Positions 16,646-24,278 of a stretch of 35,098 nt of DNA are shown one piece after another (the stretch's first letter is position 1; each line of letters opens with the position of its first letter). A program made the translations under genes and the position numbers. Below the pieces are notes generated by a model. The model had not been told where the DNA came from. It saw nothing but the letters and a program-made list of their open reading frames with translations, and did not search any database. This DNA is from CAXXIC01 sp964534355. GTDB taxonomy: Bacteria; Bacteroidota; Bacteroidia; Bacteroidales; UBA7332. The DNA lies in assembly GCA_964534355.1 (NCBI GenBank), contig CAZHNZ010000033.1:1-35098 (forward strand). The letters run 5' to 3'.

Positions 16646-17638
16646 TTATTTGTAAAAATTCCCAGAAAACGAAGTGTAACTCTCTTTTCCCAGTATCACT
16701 CTTTGCCAGGCTGCACCCAAAAAACCCAATCCATAGCCAAACAGCTGTACATATGCGGCCGGAATGGCAAGAAAGCCAACTTTTAAACTTTTATTTGTCC
16801 GGGTAGCATCGACGCAGATCGTCAGGGCGTAAAGAAGTAAGGGGAGTAATGAATACCCGCATACAAAAGAAGTGCCCGCCAAAATCAGATTTCCTACCGT
16901 AAATACAGCTGGTAGCAGATGGACTAATTTCAACGAATCCGGATATTTCTTATACAAATTTATGCGGGCAATGCCGCTGTTGTGTACCTGTTTGTAAAAT
17001 TTGCGCAAATCAACCCGACGTTTGTGGTACACCCATGCATCCGGAAACAGGCGAACCTTGTAGCCCGACTTAAAAAGCCTGATGCTGAAATCGATATCTT
17101 CGCCAAATCGCATATCTGAGAAACCATTCAGAGATTCATATACTTCTCGTCGAATACCCATATTGAAGCTACGCGGATAAAACTTGTCCAGTTTCTTTTT
17201 TGCACCTCCGCGTATTCCGCCGGTTGTAAAAAAAGAAGTCATGCCATAATTTATGGCTTTCTGCATATCCGAAAACGAATCATGCGCCCTGTCCGGACCA
17301 CCAAAAGCATCGCAAGGTTCACTGCTTAGCTCGCGGTTCACCTCCGCTACATAGCCGGGCGGGATGATGCAATCCGAATCGAGAATCAGTAGATAATCGC
17401 CTTTAGCCTGTTTTGCACCATAGTTGCGAGATTCGCCGGGTCCTGAATTGCTTTTGTAAAAATACCTGATATTTAGCGTTTGAGCATATCTCTCTGCCAC
17501 GCTTTTGCAGTCAATGTCAGAGCCATCTTCTACAAGTATTACTTCGAAATTGGTGGCTTCCTGATGGCAAAGGCTTGATAATAGTTCGTCTACCTCTTGT
17601 GGACGGTTATAAACAGGGATAATTAAGGAATGGAACAT
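16646..17638 (-). CDS. Family 2 glycosyltransferase with C-terminal membrane segments
   Basis: The 330-residue protein begins with a GT-A fold typical of GT2: LIIPVYNRP, VILVEDGS, the metal-binding DSD (87-89), and GED (179-181) with the acceptor-side motif VYHKRR at about 203-208. Residues about 240-300 hold two or three hydrophobic segments, which would anchor the enzyme to the inner membrane. It probably adds a sugar to a lipid or surface polysaccharide; donor and acceptor cannot be told. It has a terminator-bounded position downstream of efp and its own weak -7 box, and it converges on the kinase gene. Confidence 0.85.
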   Translation of the reverse strand: MFHSLIIPVYNRPQEVDELLSSLCHQEATNFEVILVEDGSDIDCKSVAERYAQTLNIRYFYKSNSGPGESRNYGAKQAKGDYLLILDSDCIIPPGYVAEVNRELSSEPCDAFGGPDRAHDSFSDMQKAINYGMTSFFTTGGIRGGAKKKLDKFYPRSFNMGIRREVYESLNGFSDMRFGEDIDFSIRLFKSGYKVRLFPDAWVYHKRRVDLRKFYKQVHNSGIARINLYKKYPDSLKLVHLLPAVFTVGNLILAGTSFVCGYSLLPLLLYALTICVDATRTNKSLKVGFLAIPAAYVQLFGYGLGFLGAAWQRVILGKESYTSFSGNFYK

Positions 17639-17661
17639 CTTCTCTGGCTTTTATTTACCGG

Positions 17662-17669
17662 CAAATATA
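17662..17669 (-). promoter_or_regulatory. Candidate -7 box for the glycosyltransferase gene
   Basis: On the minus strand TATATTTG matches TAnnTTTG and lies 24 bases before the ATG at 17638, after the efp terminator. No -33 TTG was found. Confidence 0.35.
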
Positions 17670-17676
17670 AAAATAA

Positions 17677-17713
17677 AAAACGGAAAACAGCTATTAAATC
17701 CATTTTCCGTTTT
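17677..17713 (-). terminator. Intrinsic terminator of efp
   Basis: AAAACGGAAAA (17677-17687) pairs perfectly with TTTTCCGTTTT (17703-17713), and on the minus strand the stem runs into a T-run. It lies 27 bases beyond the efp stop. Confidence 0.75.
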
Positions 17714-17740
17714 CGGTGTTCAACTAAGTTTGGGGTCGGT

Positions 17741-18304
17741 TTACTTCGCTCTTTCGATGTATGAACCGTCTCTTGTATCGATTTTGATTTTCTCACCTGT
17801 TTCAATAAACAGAGGCACACGCACCTCAGCGCCGGTTTCCACAGTCGCCGGTTTCAGTGTATTGGTAGCTGTATCGCCTTTCATGCCGGGCTCGGTATAA
17901 GTGACCTCCAGAACTACTTGCGTTGCAACATCGATATACAAAATAGCATCGTTGTCTGCATGAAGTACAACTTCCACATTCTCACCTTCTTTCAGGAATT
18001 TATAACCGTTTATTTGGTTTTCATCCACAATCACCTGATCAAAGGTTTCGTTGTTCATAAAGTTGTATCCCATATCGTCTTTGTACAAAAACTGATACGG
18101 ACGTCTTTCGATACGTACCTCATTTACCTTTACGCCTGAGTTGAAGGTGTTTTCGATCACACGACCTGTTTGTACGTTTTTGAGTTTTGTGCGCACAAAT
18201 GCTGCACCTTTTCCCGGCTTTACATGCAAAAATTCAATAATAAAGTACAGGCCATTATTGAATTCGATGCACATGCCATTTCTGAAATCTGATGTACTTG
18301 CCAT
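17741..18304 (-). CDS. efp: Elongation factor P
   Basis: EF-P binds between the P and E sites of the ribosome and relieves stalling at proline stretches. The 187-residue protein has the three-domain layout: the N-terminal KOW-like domain with the loop KPGKGAAF (K32 is the position modified in other bacteria), a central OB domain, and a C-terminal OB domain ending KIDTRDGSYIERAK. Whether K32 is modified here cannot be seen, and no EpmA/EpmB gene is adjacent. It is divergent from rpmH. Confidence 0.97.
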   Translation of the reverse strand: MASTSDFRNGMCIEFNNGLYFIIEFLHVKPGKGAAFVRTKLKNVQTGRVIENTFNSGVKVNEVRIERRPYQFLYKDDMGYNFMNNETFDQVIVDENQINGYKFLKEGENVEVVLHADNDAILYIDVATQVVLEVTYTEPGMKGDTATNTLKPATVETGAEVRVPLFIETGEKIKIDTRDGSYIERAK

Positions 18305-18426
18305 AAAAATTATTTGTTATGCTTATTTGTTTTTAATAATATTTGCCCGCGGTGCAAACCCTGTTTTGCCTTTTTTATTATTCGATAAAATAGGCTAGTC
18401 TGCTTCCTGTTTGGTTAATTTCGCCG

Positions 18427-18434
18427 CAAAAGTA
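18427..18434 (-). promoter_or_regulatory. Candidate -7 box for efp
   Basis: On the minus strand TACTTTTG matches TAnnTTTG, followed by CGGCG. The leader to the efp start would be about 115 bases. No TTG stands at the usual -33 spacing. Confidence 0.4.
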
Positions 18435-18485
18435 ATGTAAAATCGGGAAAAAGTAAAAAAGTTTATGCCAAAAAAGCAATATTGT

Positions 18486-18516
18486 TTTGTAAATAGAAAA
18501 AAAGTGGGTATTTTTG
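18486..18516 (+). promoter_or_regulatory. Bacteroidota promoter for rpmH
   Basis: TTTG (18486-18489) and TATTTTTG (18509-18516) are separated by exactly 19 bases, an ideal match to the Bacteroidota primary sigma factor consensus. The leader to the rpmH ATG is about 37 bases. Confidence 0.75.
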
Positions 18517-18559
18517 CCGTCCAATTTGGAAATTAATAACGAAAATAAAATATTCAGCG

Positions 18560-18712
18560 ATGAAAAGAACATTTCAACCTTCGAACAGAAAGCGCAAAAA
18601 CAAACACGGTTTCCGCACACGTATGTCATCGGCTAACGGCCGCAGAGTATTAGCTGCACGTCGTGCAAAAGGCAGAGCTAAACTGACAGTATCTGACGAG
18701 TACAAAGGATAG
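18560..18712 (+). CDS. rpmH: 50S ribosomal protein L34
   Basis: This 50-residue basic protein starts MKRTFQPSNRKRKNKHGFRT and continues RMSSANGRRVLAARRAKGRAKLT, the L34 signature. The short acidic tail VSDEYKG is a common Bacteroidota extension. L34 is a component of the large ribosomal subunit. It has a strong promoter and is followed by a terminator. No dnaA, rnpA or yidC gene is adjacent, unlike in many bacteria. Confidence 0.97.
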   Translation: MKRTFQPSNRKRKNKHGFRTRMSSANGRRVLAARRAKGRAKLTVSDEYKG

Positions 18713-18737
18713 TCTGTCCTTTAGAAATATTCCGTAT

Positions 18738-18776
18738 AAAAAGTAAGGATTTTCAAAACGAGGATCTTTACTTTTT
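18738..18776 (+). terminator. Intrinsic terminator of rpmH
   Basis: AAAAAGTAAGGAT (18738-18750) pairs with ATCTTTACTTTTT (18764-18776) with one G-T wobble, and the right arm runs into T-rich sequence. It lies 26 bases after the rpmH stop. Confidence 0.75.
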
Positions 18777-18898
18777 TTATTTATATTCCGCACCATTGCC
18801 TTAAACGCTGCTTTTTTTTAGTAAGTTTTTGGTGCATGTTGCTGTTTTATAATGAAATATTGCGTAATTTCGCCTCTCTTTGGTAATCATTTACTGTT

Positions 18899-19519
18899 AT
18901 GGAGTTTAAAAAGAATTTTCAAACTTTTTTGAAGAATTTCTACGTCAGAAATTTGCTTTGGGCTACCGGGATTGTATGTTTGCTATTGCTGGCTGTTACT
19001 CTCTGGCTCAATTTTTATACCCGACATGGCGAGTCTGTCACTGTCCCTGATTTAAGAGGGTTGTCGGTAGAGGAGGCATCTCAGATTTTATCAAACAAGA
19101 AATTGCGTTTCGAAATAGTCGATTCTGTCTATATCAGAGGCAAAAAGCCGGGTTCCATTGTTGAGCAAATCCCTGCCGCTGAATCGAGTGTAAAAGAGGG
19201 ACGGATCGTATTTCTCTCAATCAATTCAAATACCATAAAAAGAGTTACCGTACCCGATGTGCGAGATATCTCTTCGCGTCAGGCAATAGCTACGCTCACA
19301 TCAGTGGGCTTTACGGTACAAACAGTGGTGGAAGTGCCTTCCGAGTACAAAGATCTTGTCGTCGAGATTATTTACAAAGGCCGGAAATTATTACCCGGTC
19401 AGAAATTGCCGATGGGCTCCTCTCTCATTCTCAATATTGGCGATGGAATGACGCCGGTCAACTCGGATTCGACACAACAGGTCGAAAAAGTGGAAAACAC
19501 AGAAGAATCTTGGTTTTAA
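18899..19519 (+). CDS. Membrane-anchored PASTA domain protein without a kinase domain
   Basis: The 206-residue protein has a short cytoplasmic N-terminus, one membrane helix (about 18-38), and two PASTA domains outside the membrane (about 46-110, VTVPDLRGLSVEEASQIL; and 115-181, VTVPDVRDISSRQAIATL). PASTA domains bind peptidoglycan fragments in other bacteria. No Ser/Thr kinase domain is attached, as is usual for Bacteroidota versions. Its stop codon overlaps the rluD-type start in TAATG, so translation is probably coupled. With ddl nearby, a role in cell-wall sensing or assembly is plausible but inferred. A weak -7 box (TAATTTCG, 18865-18872) lies upstream. Confidence 0.9.
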   Translation: MEFKKNFQTFLKNFYVRNLLWATGIVCLLLLAVTLWLNFYTRHGESVTVPDLRGLSVEEASQILSNKKLRFEIVDSVYIRGKKPGSIVEQIPAAESSVKEGRIVFLSINSNTIKRVTVPDVRDISSRQAIATLTSVGFTVQTVVEVPSEYKDLVVEIIYKGRKLLPGQKLPMGSSLILNIGDGMTPVNSDSTQQVEKVENTEESWF

Positions 19520-20583
19520 TGGATACATATTCAACAGAAGATATTGATGAATTGACGGACGAAGTCGATGAGGCTGCGTTGCCCGAAATGTTTGAGCACT
19601 TTCGCTTTGTAGCGGATAAGGGACAGACCATGTTGCGTGTGGATAAGTTTTTGGTTGATCGCCTGGAAAATGCAACCCGAAACCGGATTCAAAGTGCAGC
19701 AGAGGCTGGCTCTATTCTTGTCAACGGCGTAGCGGTTAAATCAAACTATAGAGTGAAACCGTTTGATGTGGTGTCGCTTGTGATGGCTACACCCCGTCGC
19801 GAACTCGAAATTATTCCCGAAGATATTCCTCTTTCAATTGTGTATGAAGATGACGATTTGATGGTGGTGGATAAACCGGCCGGATTAGTAGTTCATCCCG
19901 GACACGGAAATTATACGGGTACTCTGGTTAATGGACTGGCCTGGTATTTTCGGGATAATCCGAATTACAACGCCAAAGATCCGCGACTTGGACTTGTGCA
20001 TCGCATCGACAAAGATACGTCAGGCTTGCTCGTTATTGCCAAAACGCCCGAAGCCAAATCGAGTCTCGGGTTACAGTTCTTCAAAAAAACAACCAAACGG
20101 AAATATGTAGCTCTGGTATGGGGACGGGTCGAAAACGACCACGGCACTATCGAGGGCAACGTAGGCAGAAGCCTGAAAGACAGACAACAAATGACTGTTT
20201 TTCCGGATGGCGACTATGGAAAACATGCAGTGACACACTATTCTGTAATCGAAAGAATCGGATATGTCTCATTGGTTGAGTGTCGCCTCGAAACCGGTCG
20301 CACGCACCAAATCCGGGTTCATATGAAATATATCGGACATACACTATTTAACGATGCCCGATATGGTGGCAATGAGGTGCTCAAAGGAACCACTTTTGCC
20401 AAATACAAACAGTTTGTGCAGAATTGTTTTGATGTTTGTCCACGACAGGCATTGCACGCAAAAACGCTTGGCTTTGTTCACCCGACTACCGGTGAAGAAC
20501 TTTTTTTCGACAGCGAAGTGCCTGCAGATATGCAACAATTGGCTGAGCGTTGGCGTTCTTATATTTCAAACAGAGAGTTATAA
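19519..20583 (+). CDS. RluA/RluD-family 23S rRNA pseudouridine synthase
   Basis: The protein converts specific uridines to pseudouridine in large-subunit rRNA. With the ATG at 19519 it has 354 residues: an acidic N-terminal extension, an S4 RNA-binding domain (about 38-98, LRVDKFLVDRL, AGSILVNGV), and the catalytic domain with LVHRIDKDTSGLLVIAKT, where D164 is the catalytic aspartate, and ETGRTHQIRVHM. The TTG nine bases further upstream is less likely because the ATG overlaps the PASTA stop as TAATG. Membership in the RluD subgroup is likely, but RluC or RluA specificity cannot be excluded. Confidence 0.92.
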   Translation: MDTYSTEDIDELTDEVDEAALPEMFEHFRFVADKGQTMLRVDKFLVDRLENATRNRIQSAAEAGSILVNGVAVKSNYRVKPFDVVSLVMATPRRELEIIPEDIPLSIVYEDDDLMVVDKPAGLVVHPGHGNYTGTLVNGLAWYFRDNPNYNAKDPRLGLVHRIDKDTSGLLVIAKTPEAKSSLGLQFFKKTTKRKYVALVWGRVENDHGTIEGNVGRSLKDRQQMTVFPDGDYGKHAVTHYSVIERIGYVSLVECRLETGRTHQIRVHMKYIGHTLFNDARYGGNEVLKGTTFAKYKQFVQNCFDVCPRQALHAKTLGFVHPTTGEELFFDSEVPADMQQLAERWRSYISNREL

Positions 20584-20656
20584 ATCTTATACCGGATGTG
20601 GTTGATTTTCAGTTTCTTTAAATCATCCTCTTTCGTGTTCTAAAATAATAGGTAAA

Positions 20657-21628
20657 ATGAAAAATATTGCAATTGTAGCCGGGGGGGATTCGTCAGAGTG
20701 GGTCGTATCCATGCGAAGTGCACAGGGTTTATCCACCTTTATTGATTCAAATAAATATAACATTTATGTTGTGACTATTCGCAACGGAGAATGGTCGGTT
20801 GTTATAGATGAGCAAACGACTCTGCCTGTGGATAAGAATGATTTTAGCTTTGAAAAAAACGGAACCAAAATTGTTTTTGATTTTGCATATATCACCATTC
20901 ATGGTACACCGGGCGAAAATGGAATTCTTCAGGGCTATTTTGAGCTGGTAGGGGTTCCATACTCGTGTTGTGGCGTTTTGGCTGCGGCTATCACTTTTAA
21001 TAAATATGTTTGCAACAGGTATTTGAGTACTTATGGTATTCAGGTGGCTAAAGCAGTATTGTTGCGCAAACAGGATGCTTACTCTGCCGACGATATAGTG
21101 GCTCAGCTTGGCTTGCCTTGTTTTGTGAAATCCAATGTGGGCGGTTCTAGTTTTGGAGTTTCCAAGGTGAAAGAGCTCTCTGAAATGGATGCTGCTATTG
21201 CCAATGCTTTTGGCGAAGGTGATGAGATTATTATAGAATCCTTTATTTCCGGAACAGAGGTTACATGTGGCTGTTACAAAACAAAAGATAAATCGGTTGT
21301 ATTTCCAATCACAGAGGTGGTTAGTAAAAATGAATTTTTCGATTATGAAGCTAAATATAATGCTTCAATGGCCGAAGAGATAACGCCTGCCCGAATTTCT
21401 GACGAATTGACCAATCTGATACAGTCACGCACTTCAGAGATATACGATATTTTGGATTGCCGCGGGATTATTCGGGCCGACTATATTATTGCCGGTGATG
21501 GCGTTTATTTGCTGGAAGTGAATACAACACCCGGTATGACGCAGACAAGTTTTATTCCTCAGCAGGTAAGGGCGGCCGGATTGGATATTAAAGACGTTAT
21601 GTCGGATATAATAGAAAATGAATTATGA
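20657..21628 (+). CDS. ddl: D-alanine--D-alanine ligase
   Basis: This ATP-grasp enzyme joins two D-alanines for peptidoglycan precursor synthesis in the cytoplasm. The 323-residue length is normal. Visible features are the N-terminal glycine motif (VAGGDSSEWVVSMRSAQ), the ITIHGTPGENG substrate loop, VKSNVGGSSFGVSKV in the ATP-grasp domain, and LEVNTTPGMTQTSFIPQQ at the metal-binding C-terminus. Its last four bases overlap the next gene (ATGA), so the two are translationally coupled. It starts 73 bases after the pseudouridine synthase, with no terminator seen between. Confidence 0.95.
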   Translation: MKNIAIVAGGDSSEWVVSMRSAQGLSTFIDSNKYNIYVVTIRNGEWSVVIDEQTTLPVDKNDFSFEKNGTKIVFDFAYITIHGTPGENGILQGYFELVGVPYSCCGVLAAAITFNKYVCNRYLSTYGIQVAKAVLLRKQDAYSADDIVAQLGLPCFVKSNVGGSSFGVSKVKELSEMDAAIANAFGEGDEIIIESFISGTEVTCGCYKTKDKSVVFPITEVVSKNEFFDYEAKYNASMAEEITPARISDELTNLIQSRTSEIYDILDCRGIIRADYIIAGDGVYLLEVNTTPGMTQTSFIPQQVRAAGLDIKDVMSDIIENEL

Positions 21629-22776
21629 GTAATAATTTCGATGATATCAGGCCTTTTCACGACGAAGAAGTGCCTCAGATAATTGAGCAATTGTTTAAAG
21701 AAGAACGCTTTTTGCGCGCCGTTAAATATGTTTTGCCCGAAATAGATCTCGACGAACTCTCTTCGAAGCTGAGTAAATTCAGTAGTAAAGATGAATTTCA
21801 GGCCAAAGTATCAAGTCCTATGGTTTGGCGGTTGGTCAATCACTCTTCTGTAAGTGTTGAAGGTGGTGGATTTGAAGAACTTAAGGCATTGGGAAGTTGT
21901 ACTTTTATCTCGAACCACCGCGATATTATTCTCGATTCTGCTATTCTGAGTGTACTGCTTCTGAAATATGGATTTCGTGGTTGCGAAATTGCTATTGGCG
22001 ATAATCTGTTAGTCTTTCCATGGATTGAAAATCTGGTCCGTCTCAACAAGAGTTTTATCGTAAAAAGAGGTGTTTCTGTCAGGCAAATGCTTACAGCATC
22101 GCAAAAATTATCAGCATATATTCACCATGCAATTACCGAAAAGCAGGAAATGGTGTGGATTGCTCAACGCGAAGGGCGTGCCAAGGATTCAAATGATCAA
22201 ACTCAGGAGAGTTTGATTAAGATGTTGAGTATGGGTGGTCAAAGCGACTTTATCTCGAATATCAAGAAATTGAATATAGTTCCGCTTTCACTCTCTTACG
22301 AATATGATCCATGCGATTATCTTAAAGCTCAGGAGTTTCAGCTCAAAAGAGACGACCCGGAGTATAAAAAGACGCAGGTAGATGATTTGAGGAATATGGA
22401 GACCGGATTGTTTGGGCAAAAAGGACGTATTCATTTTCAGGTCGGACGCCCCCTCAATCCTAAACTGGAGTCTTTGTCGGCCGGCCTTTCTAAGTCGGAA
22501 TTGCTTCAGGGCGTAGTCCAGGCTATCGATTCTGAGATTCATGCCTGTTACAAAATTTTCCCCGGTAATTATGTGGCTCTCGATATGATGGAAAATGGAA
22601 CCCGTTTTGCTGATAAGTATTCGAAAGAGGAGTTTGAACAGTTTGATGCTTATTTAAATGGTCAGTTGGATAAAATAAAGATTGAGAATAAGGATATTCC
22701 TTTCCTGAGGACAAAAATTCTCGAAATGTATGCCAATCCACTTATCAATCAGCTTGTTGTAGAGGCTTCTATTTAA
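21625..22776 (+). CDS. PlsC-like acyltransferase
   Basis: The 383-residue protein has an acyltransferase core. The catalytic motif reads SNHRDIILD (H98, D104), followed by LVRLNKSFIVKRG, a typical second block, and IAQREGRAKDSN as the third. Members transfer acyl groups to glycerol-3-phosphate or lysophosphatidate to make membrane lipids. The spacing is H-x5-D rather than the usual H-x4-D, and no obvious membrane helix is seen. It overlaps ddl by 4 bases and is followed 4 bases later by the B3/4 gene. The substrate is uncertain, so no gene symbol is given. Confidence 0.8.
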   Translation: MSNNFDDIRPFHDEEVPQIIEQLFKEERFLRAVKYVLPEIDLDELSSKLSKFSSKDEFQAKVSSPMVWRLVNHSSVSVEGGGFEELKALGSCTFISNHRDIILDSAILSVLLLKYGFRGCEIAIGDNLLVFPWIENLVRLNKSFIVKRGVSVRQMLTASQKLSAYIHHAITEKQEMVWIAQREGRAKDSNDQTQESLIKMLSMGGQSDFISNIKKLNIVPLSLSYEYDPCDYLKAQEFQLKRDDPEYKKTQVDDLRNMETGLFGQKGRIHFQVGRPLNPKLESLSAGLSKSELLQGVVQAIDSEIHACYKIFPGNYVALDMMENGTRFADKYSKEEFEQFDAYLNGQLDKIKIENKDIPFLRTKILEMYANPLINQLVVEASI

Positions 22777-22780
22777 GGAT

Positions 22781-23440
22781 ATGGATATTCGGGTTTCGGA
22801 TGATATAAGGCGGGCTTGCCCACATTTTGTGGGCGCTGCATTGATTTGCACGGTGCAAAATAGCCTTCATCATCCCGGCTTGTGGGAGCAGATTGCTCGT
22901 TTCGAAGAAAAACTGTTGTCTGATACGTCCTTGTCTGAGGTCAATCAGCATCCGGTTATTGCTGCTACAAGGCAGGCTTATAAGGTGTTGGGTAAAGACC
23001 CAAACAGATACCGTCCTTCGGCAGAAGCATTGCGTCGAAGGTTAATCAGAGGGCTTGGGTTGTATCAGATTAATACGTTGGTCGATTTGATTAATGTGGT
23101 TTCGCTCGTTACCGGTTTTTCTATCGGCGGATTTGACTATACGAGAATCGAGGGAGCTCTCACATTGGGTGTGGGTCGGCCGGGTGAGCATTTTGAGGCT
23201 ATTGGCCGGGGAGTATTGAATATTACAGGTTTGCCTGTTTATAGAGATGACAATGGCGGTGTGGGTACACCCACAAGCGATGAGGAAAGGACAAAAATCC
23301 TTCCCGAAACGATAAAGATACTGATTATAATAAATGGATACAATGGCCGGAGCGGATTGCCTGAGGCCATTGATTTGTGTAGCAAACTGCTAACCGACTA
23401 TGCGAATGCAAAAGATATTTCTTCCTTCTATTTCAGTTGA
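22781..23440 (+). CDS. Free-standing B3/4 (PheRS beta editing-like) domain protein
   Basis: The 219-residue protein is made of the B3/4 fold found inside the phenylalanyl-tRNA synthetase beta chain, where it hydrolyses mischarged Tyr-tRNA(Phe). Recognisable parts are AYKVLGKDPNRYRPSAEALRRR, LVDLINVVSLVTGFSIGGFD, and the GGVGTPTSDEERTKI segment. Without the rest of PheT it may act as a trans-editing enzyme, but this is inference and no function is established. It starts 4 bases after the acyltransferase stop, so it belongs to the same transcript. Its stop is only 5 bases from the end of the converging Crp gene. Confidence 0.8.
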   Translation: MDIRVSDDIRRACPHFVGAALICTVQNSLHHPGLWEQIARFEEKLLSDTSLSEVNQHPVIAATRQAYKVLGKDPNRYRPSAEALRRRLIRGLGLYQINTLVDLINVVSLVTGFSIGGFDYTRIEGALTLGVGRPGEHFEAIGRGVLNITGLPVYRDDNGGVGTPTSDEERTKILPETIKILIIINGYNGRSGLPEAIDLCSKLLTDYANAKDISSFYFS

Positions 23441-23445
23441 AAAAA

Positions 23446-24147
23446 TCATCCGTATTTACTAATCTTTTGTAGTTTTTCTTCGTCAATAATTTTGATTCTT
23501 CGTCCGTCAACCGTAATGATGCGCTCATTCGAGAAGATAGACAGGGTGCGAATCGCATTAGACGTAGTCATATTCGATAAGTTCGCCAAATCTTCGCGCG
23601 AAAGGTAGATATTCAGGGTAGCACCATCCTCTTCCATACCGTAGTTGTCCTGTAAAAAGAGAAGAGCTTCAGCCAAACGTCCGCGGATATGTTTTTGTGT
23701 CAGATTGACCATGCGTGCATCTGATGCACCTAAGTCTACGGATAACTCTTTGATCAGGAAGAAAGCCAATGCATTGTTCTCTTTAATCAGAAGCTCTATG
23801 AGCCTCATGGGGATGGAGCAGATGATTGATGTCTCGAATGCGGTAGCACCGGTTACGTAAGGTTCTTTGGCAAAATAGGCGCGATACCCGAAGTATGCAA
23901 CGGGTTTCAACATACGAATAATCTGCGAACGTCCACCAATACCATCTTTATAGATTTTCACCTTACCTTTTATCAGGCAAAGCATGGTTTTCGGACTATC
24001 GCCTTCGCAATAAATAATCTCGTTTTTTCTGAAATACTGAATCTTATGGTGATTGTCAACCATAAGTTTCTGCTCTTCGTTTAGCAATTCGTAAAGTTCG
24101 GGTATTGCTTGTTCCAGAAGTATCGGTGCTTTTTCTTTTTCCGCCAT
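23446..24147 (-). CDS. Crp/Fnr-family transcriptional regulator
   Basis: The 233-residue protein has a cyclic-nucleotide-binding-like domain (about 20-135, FRKNEIIYCEGDSPKTMLCLIKGKVKIY) and a C-terminal HTH_Crp domain (LSREDLANLSNMTTSNAIRTLSIFSNERIITVDGRRIKI). No Fnr-type cluster of cysteines is present, so an Fe-S oxygen sensor is unlikely. Effector unknown. The gene is divergent from the serine hydrolase across a 131-base gap that contains both promoters, so it could regulate that gene. Confidence 0.92.
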   Translation of the reverse strand: MAEKEKAPILLEQAIPELYELLNEEQKLMVDNHHKIQYFRKNEIIYCEGDSPKTMLCLIKGKVKIYKDGIGGRSQIIRMLKPVAYFGYRAYFAKEPYVTGATAFETSIICSIPMRLIELLIKENNALAFFLIKELSVDLGASDARMVNLTQKHIRGRLAEALLFLQDNYGMEEDGATLNIYLSREDLANLSNMTTSNAIRTLSIFSNERIITVDGRRIKIIDEEKLQKISKYG

Positions 24148-24179
24148 ATAATAATGTTAGACAACATGATTATTTATCA

Positions 24180-24209
24180 CAAAAGTAACGGAAATTTTGG
24201 AATTTGCAA
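24180..24209 (-). promoter_or_regulatory. Bacteroidota promoter for the Crp/Fnr gene
   Basis: On the minus strand TTG (24209-24207) and TACTTTTG (24187-24180) are 19 bases apart and match the consensus. The leader would be about 25 bases. Confidence 0.6.
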
Positions 24210-24231
24210 CGTTTTTGTCTCAAATATTTTA

Positions 24232-24239
24232 TACATTTG
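24232..24239 (+). promoter_or_regulatory. Candidate -7 box for the serine hydrolase gene
   Basis: TACATTTG matches TAnnTTTG. It lies downstream of the first possible start at 24204 and upstream of the ATG at 24279, so it supports the later start. The -33 element is not clear. Confidence 0.45.
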
Positions 24240-24278
24240 TTTCTTCTATTCAGGAAAAGTTCATTTTTAAATGATAAT

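Noticed and set aside
24204..24278. Upstream start for the serine hydrolase at 24204
   Set aside because: The -7 box at 24232-24239 lies inside the extension, and the hydrophobic anchor starts naturally at the ATG at 24279.
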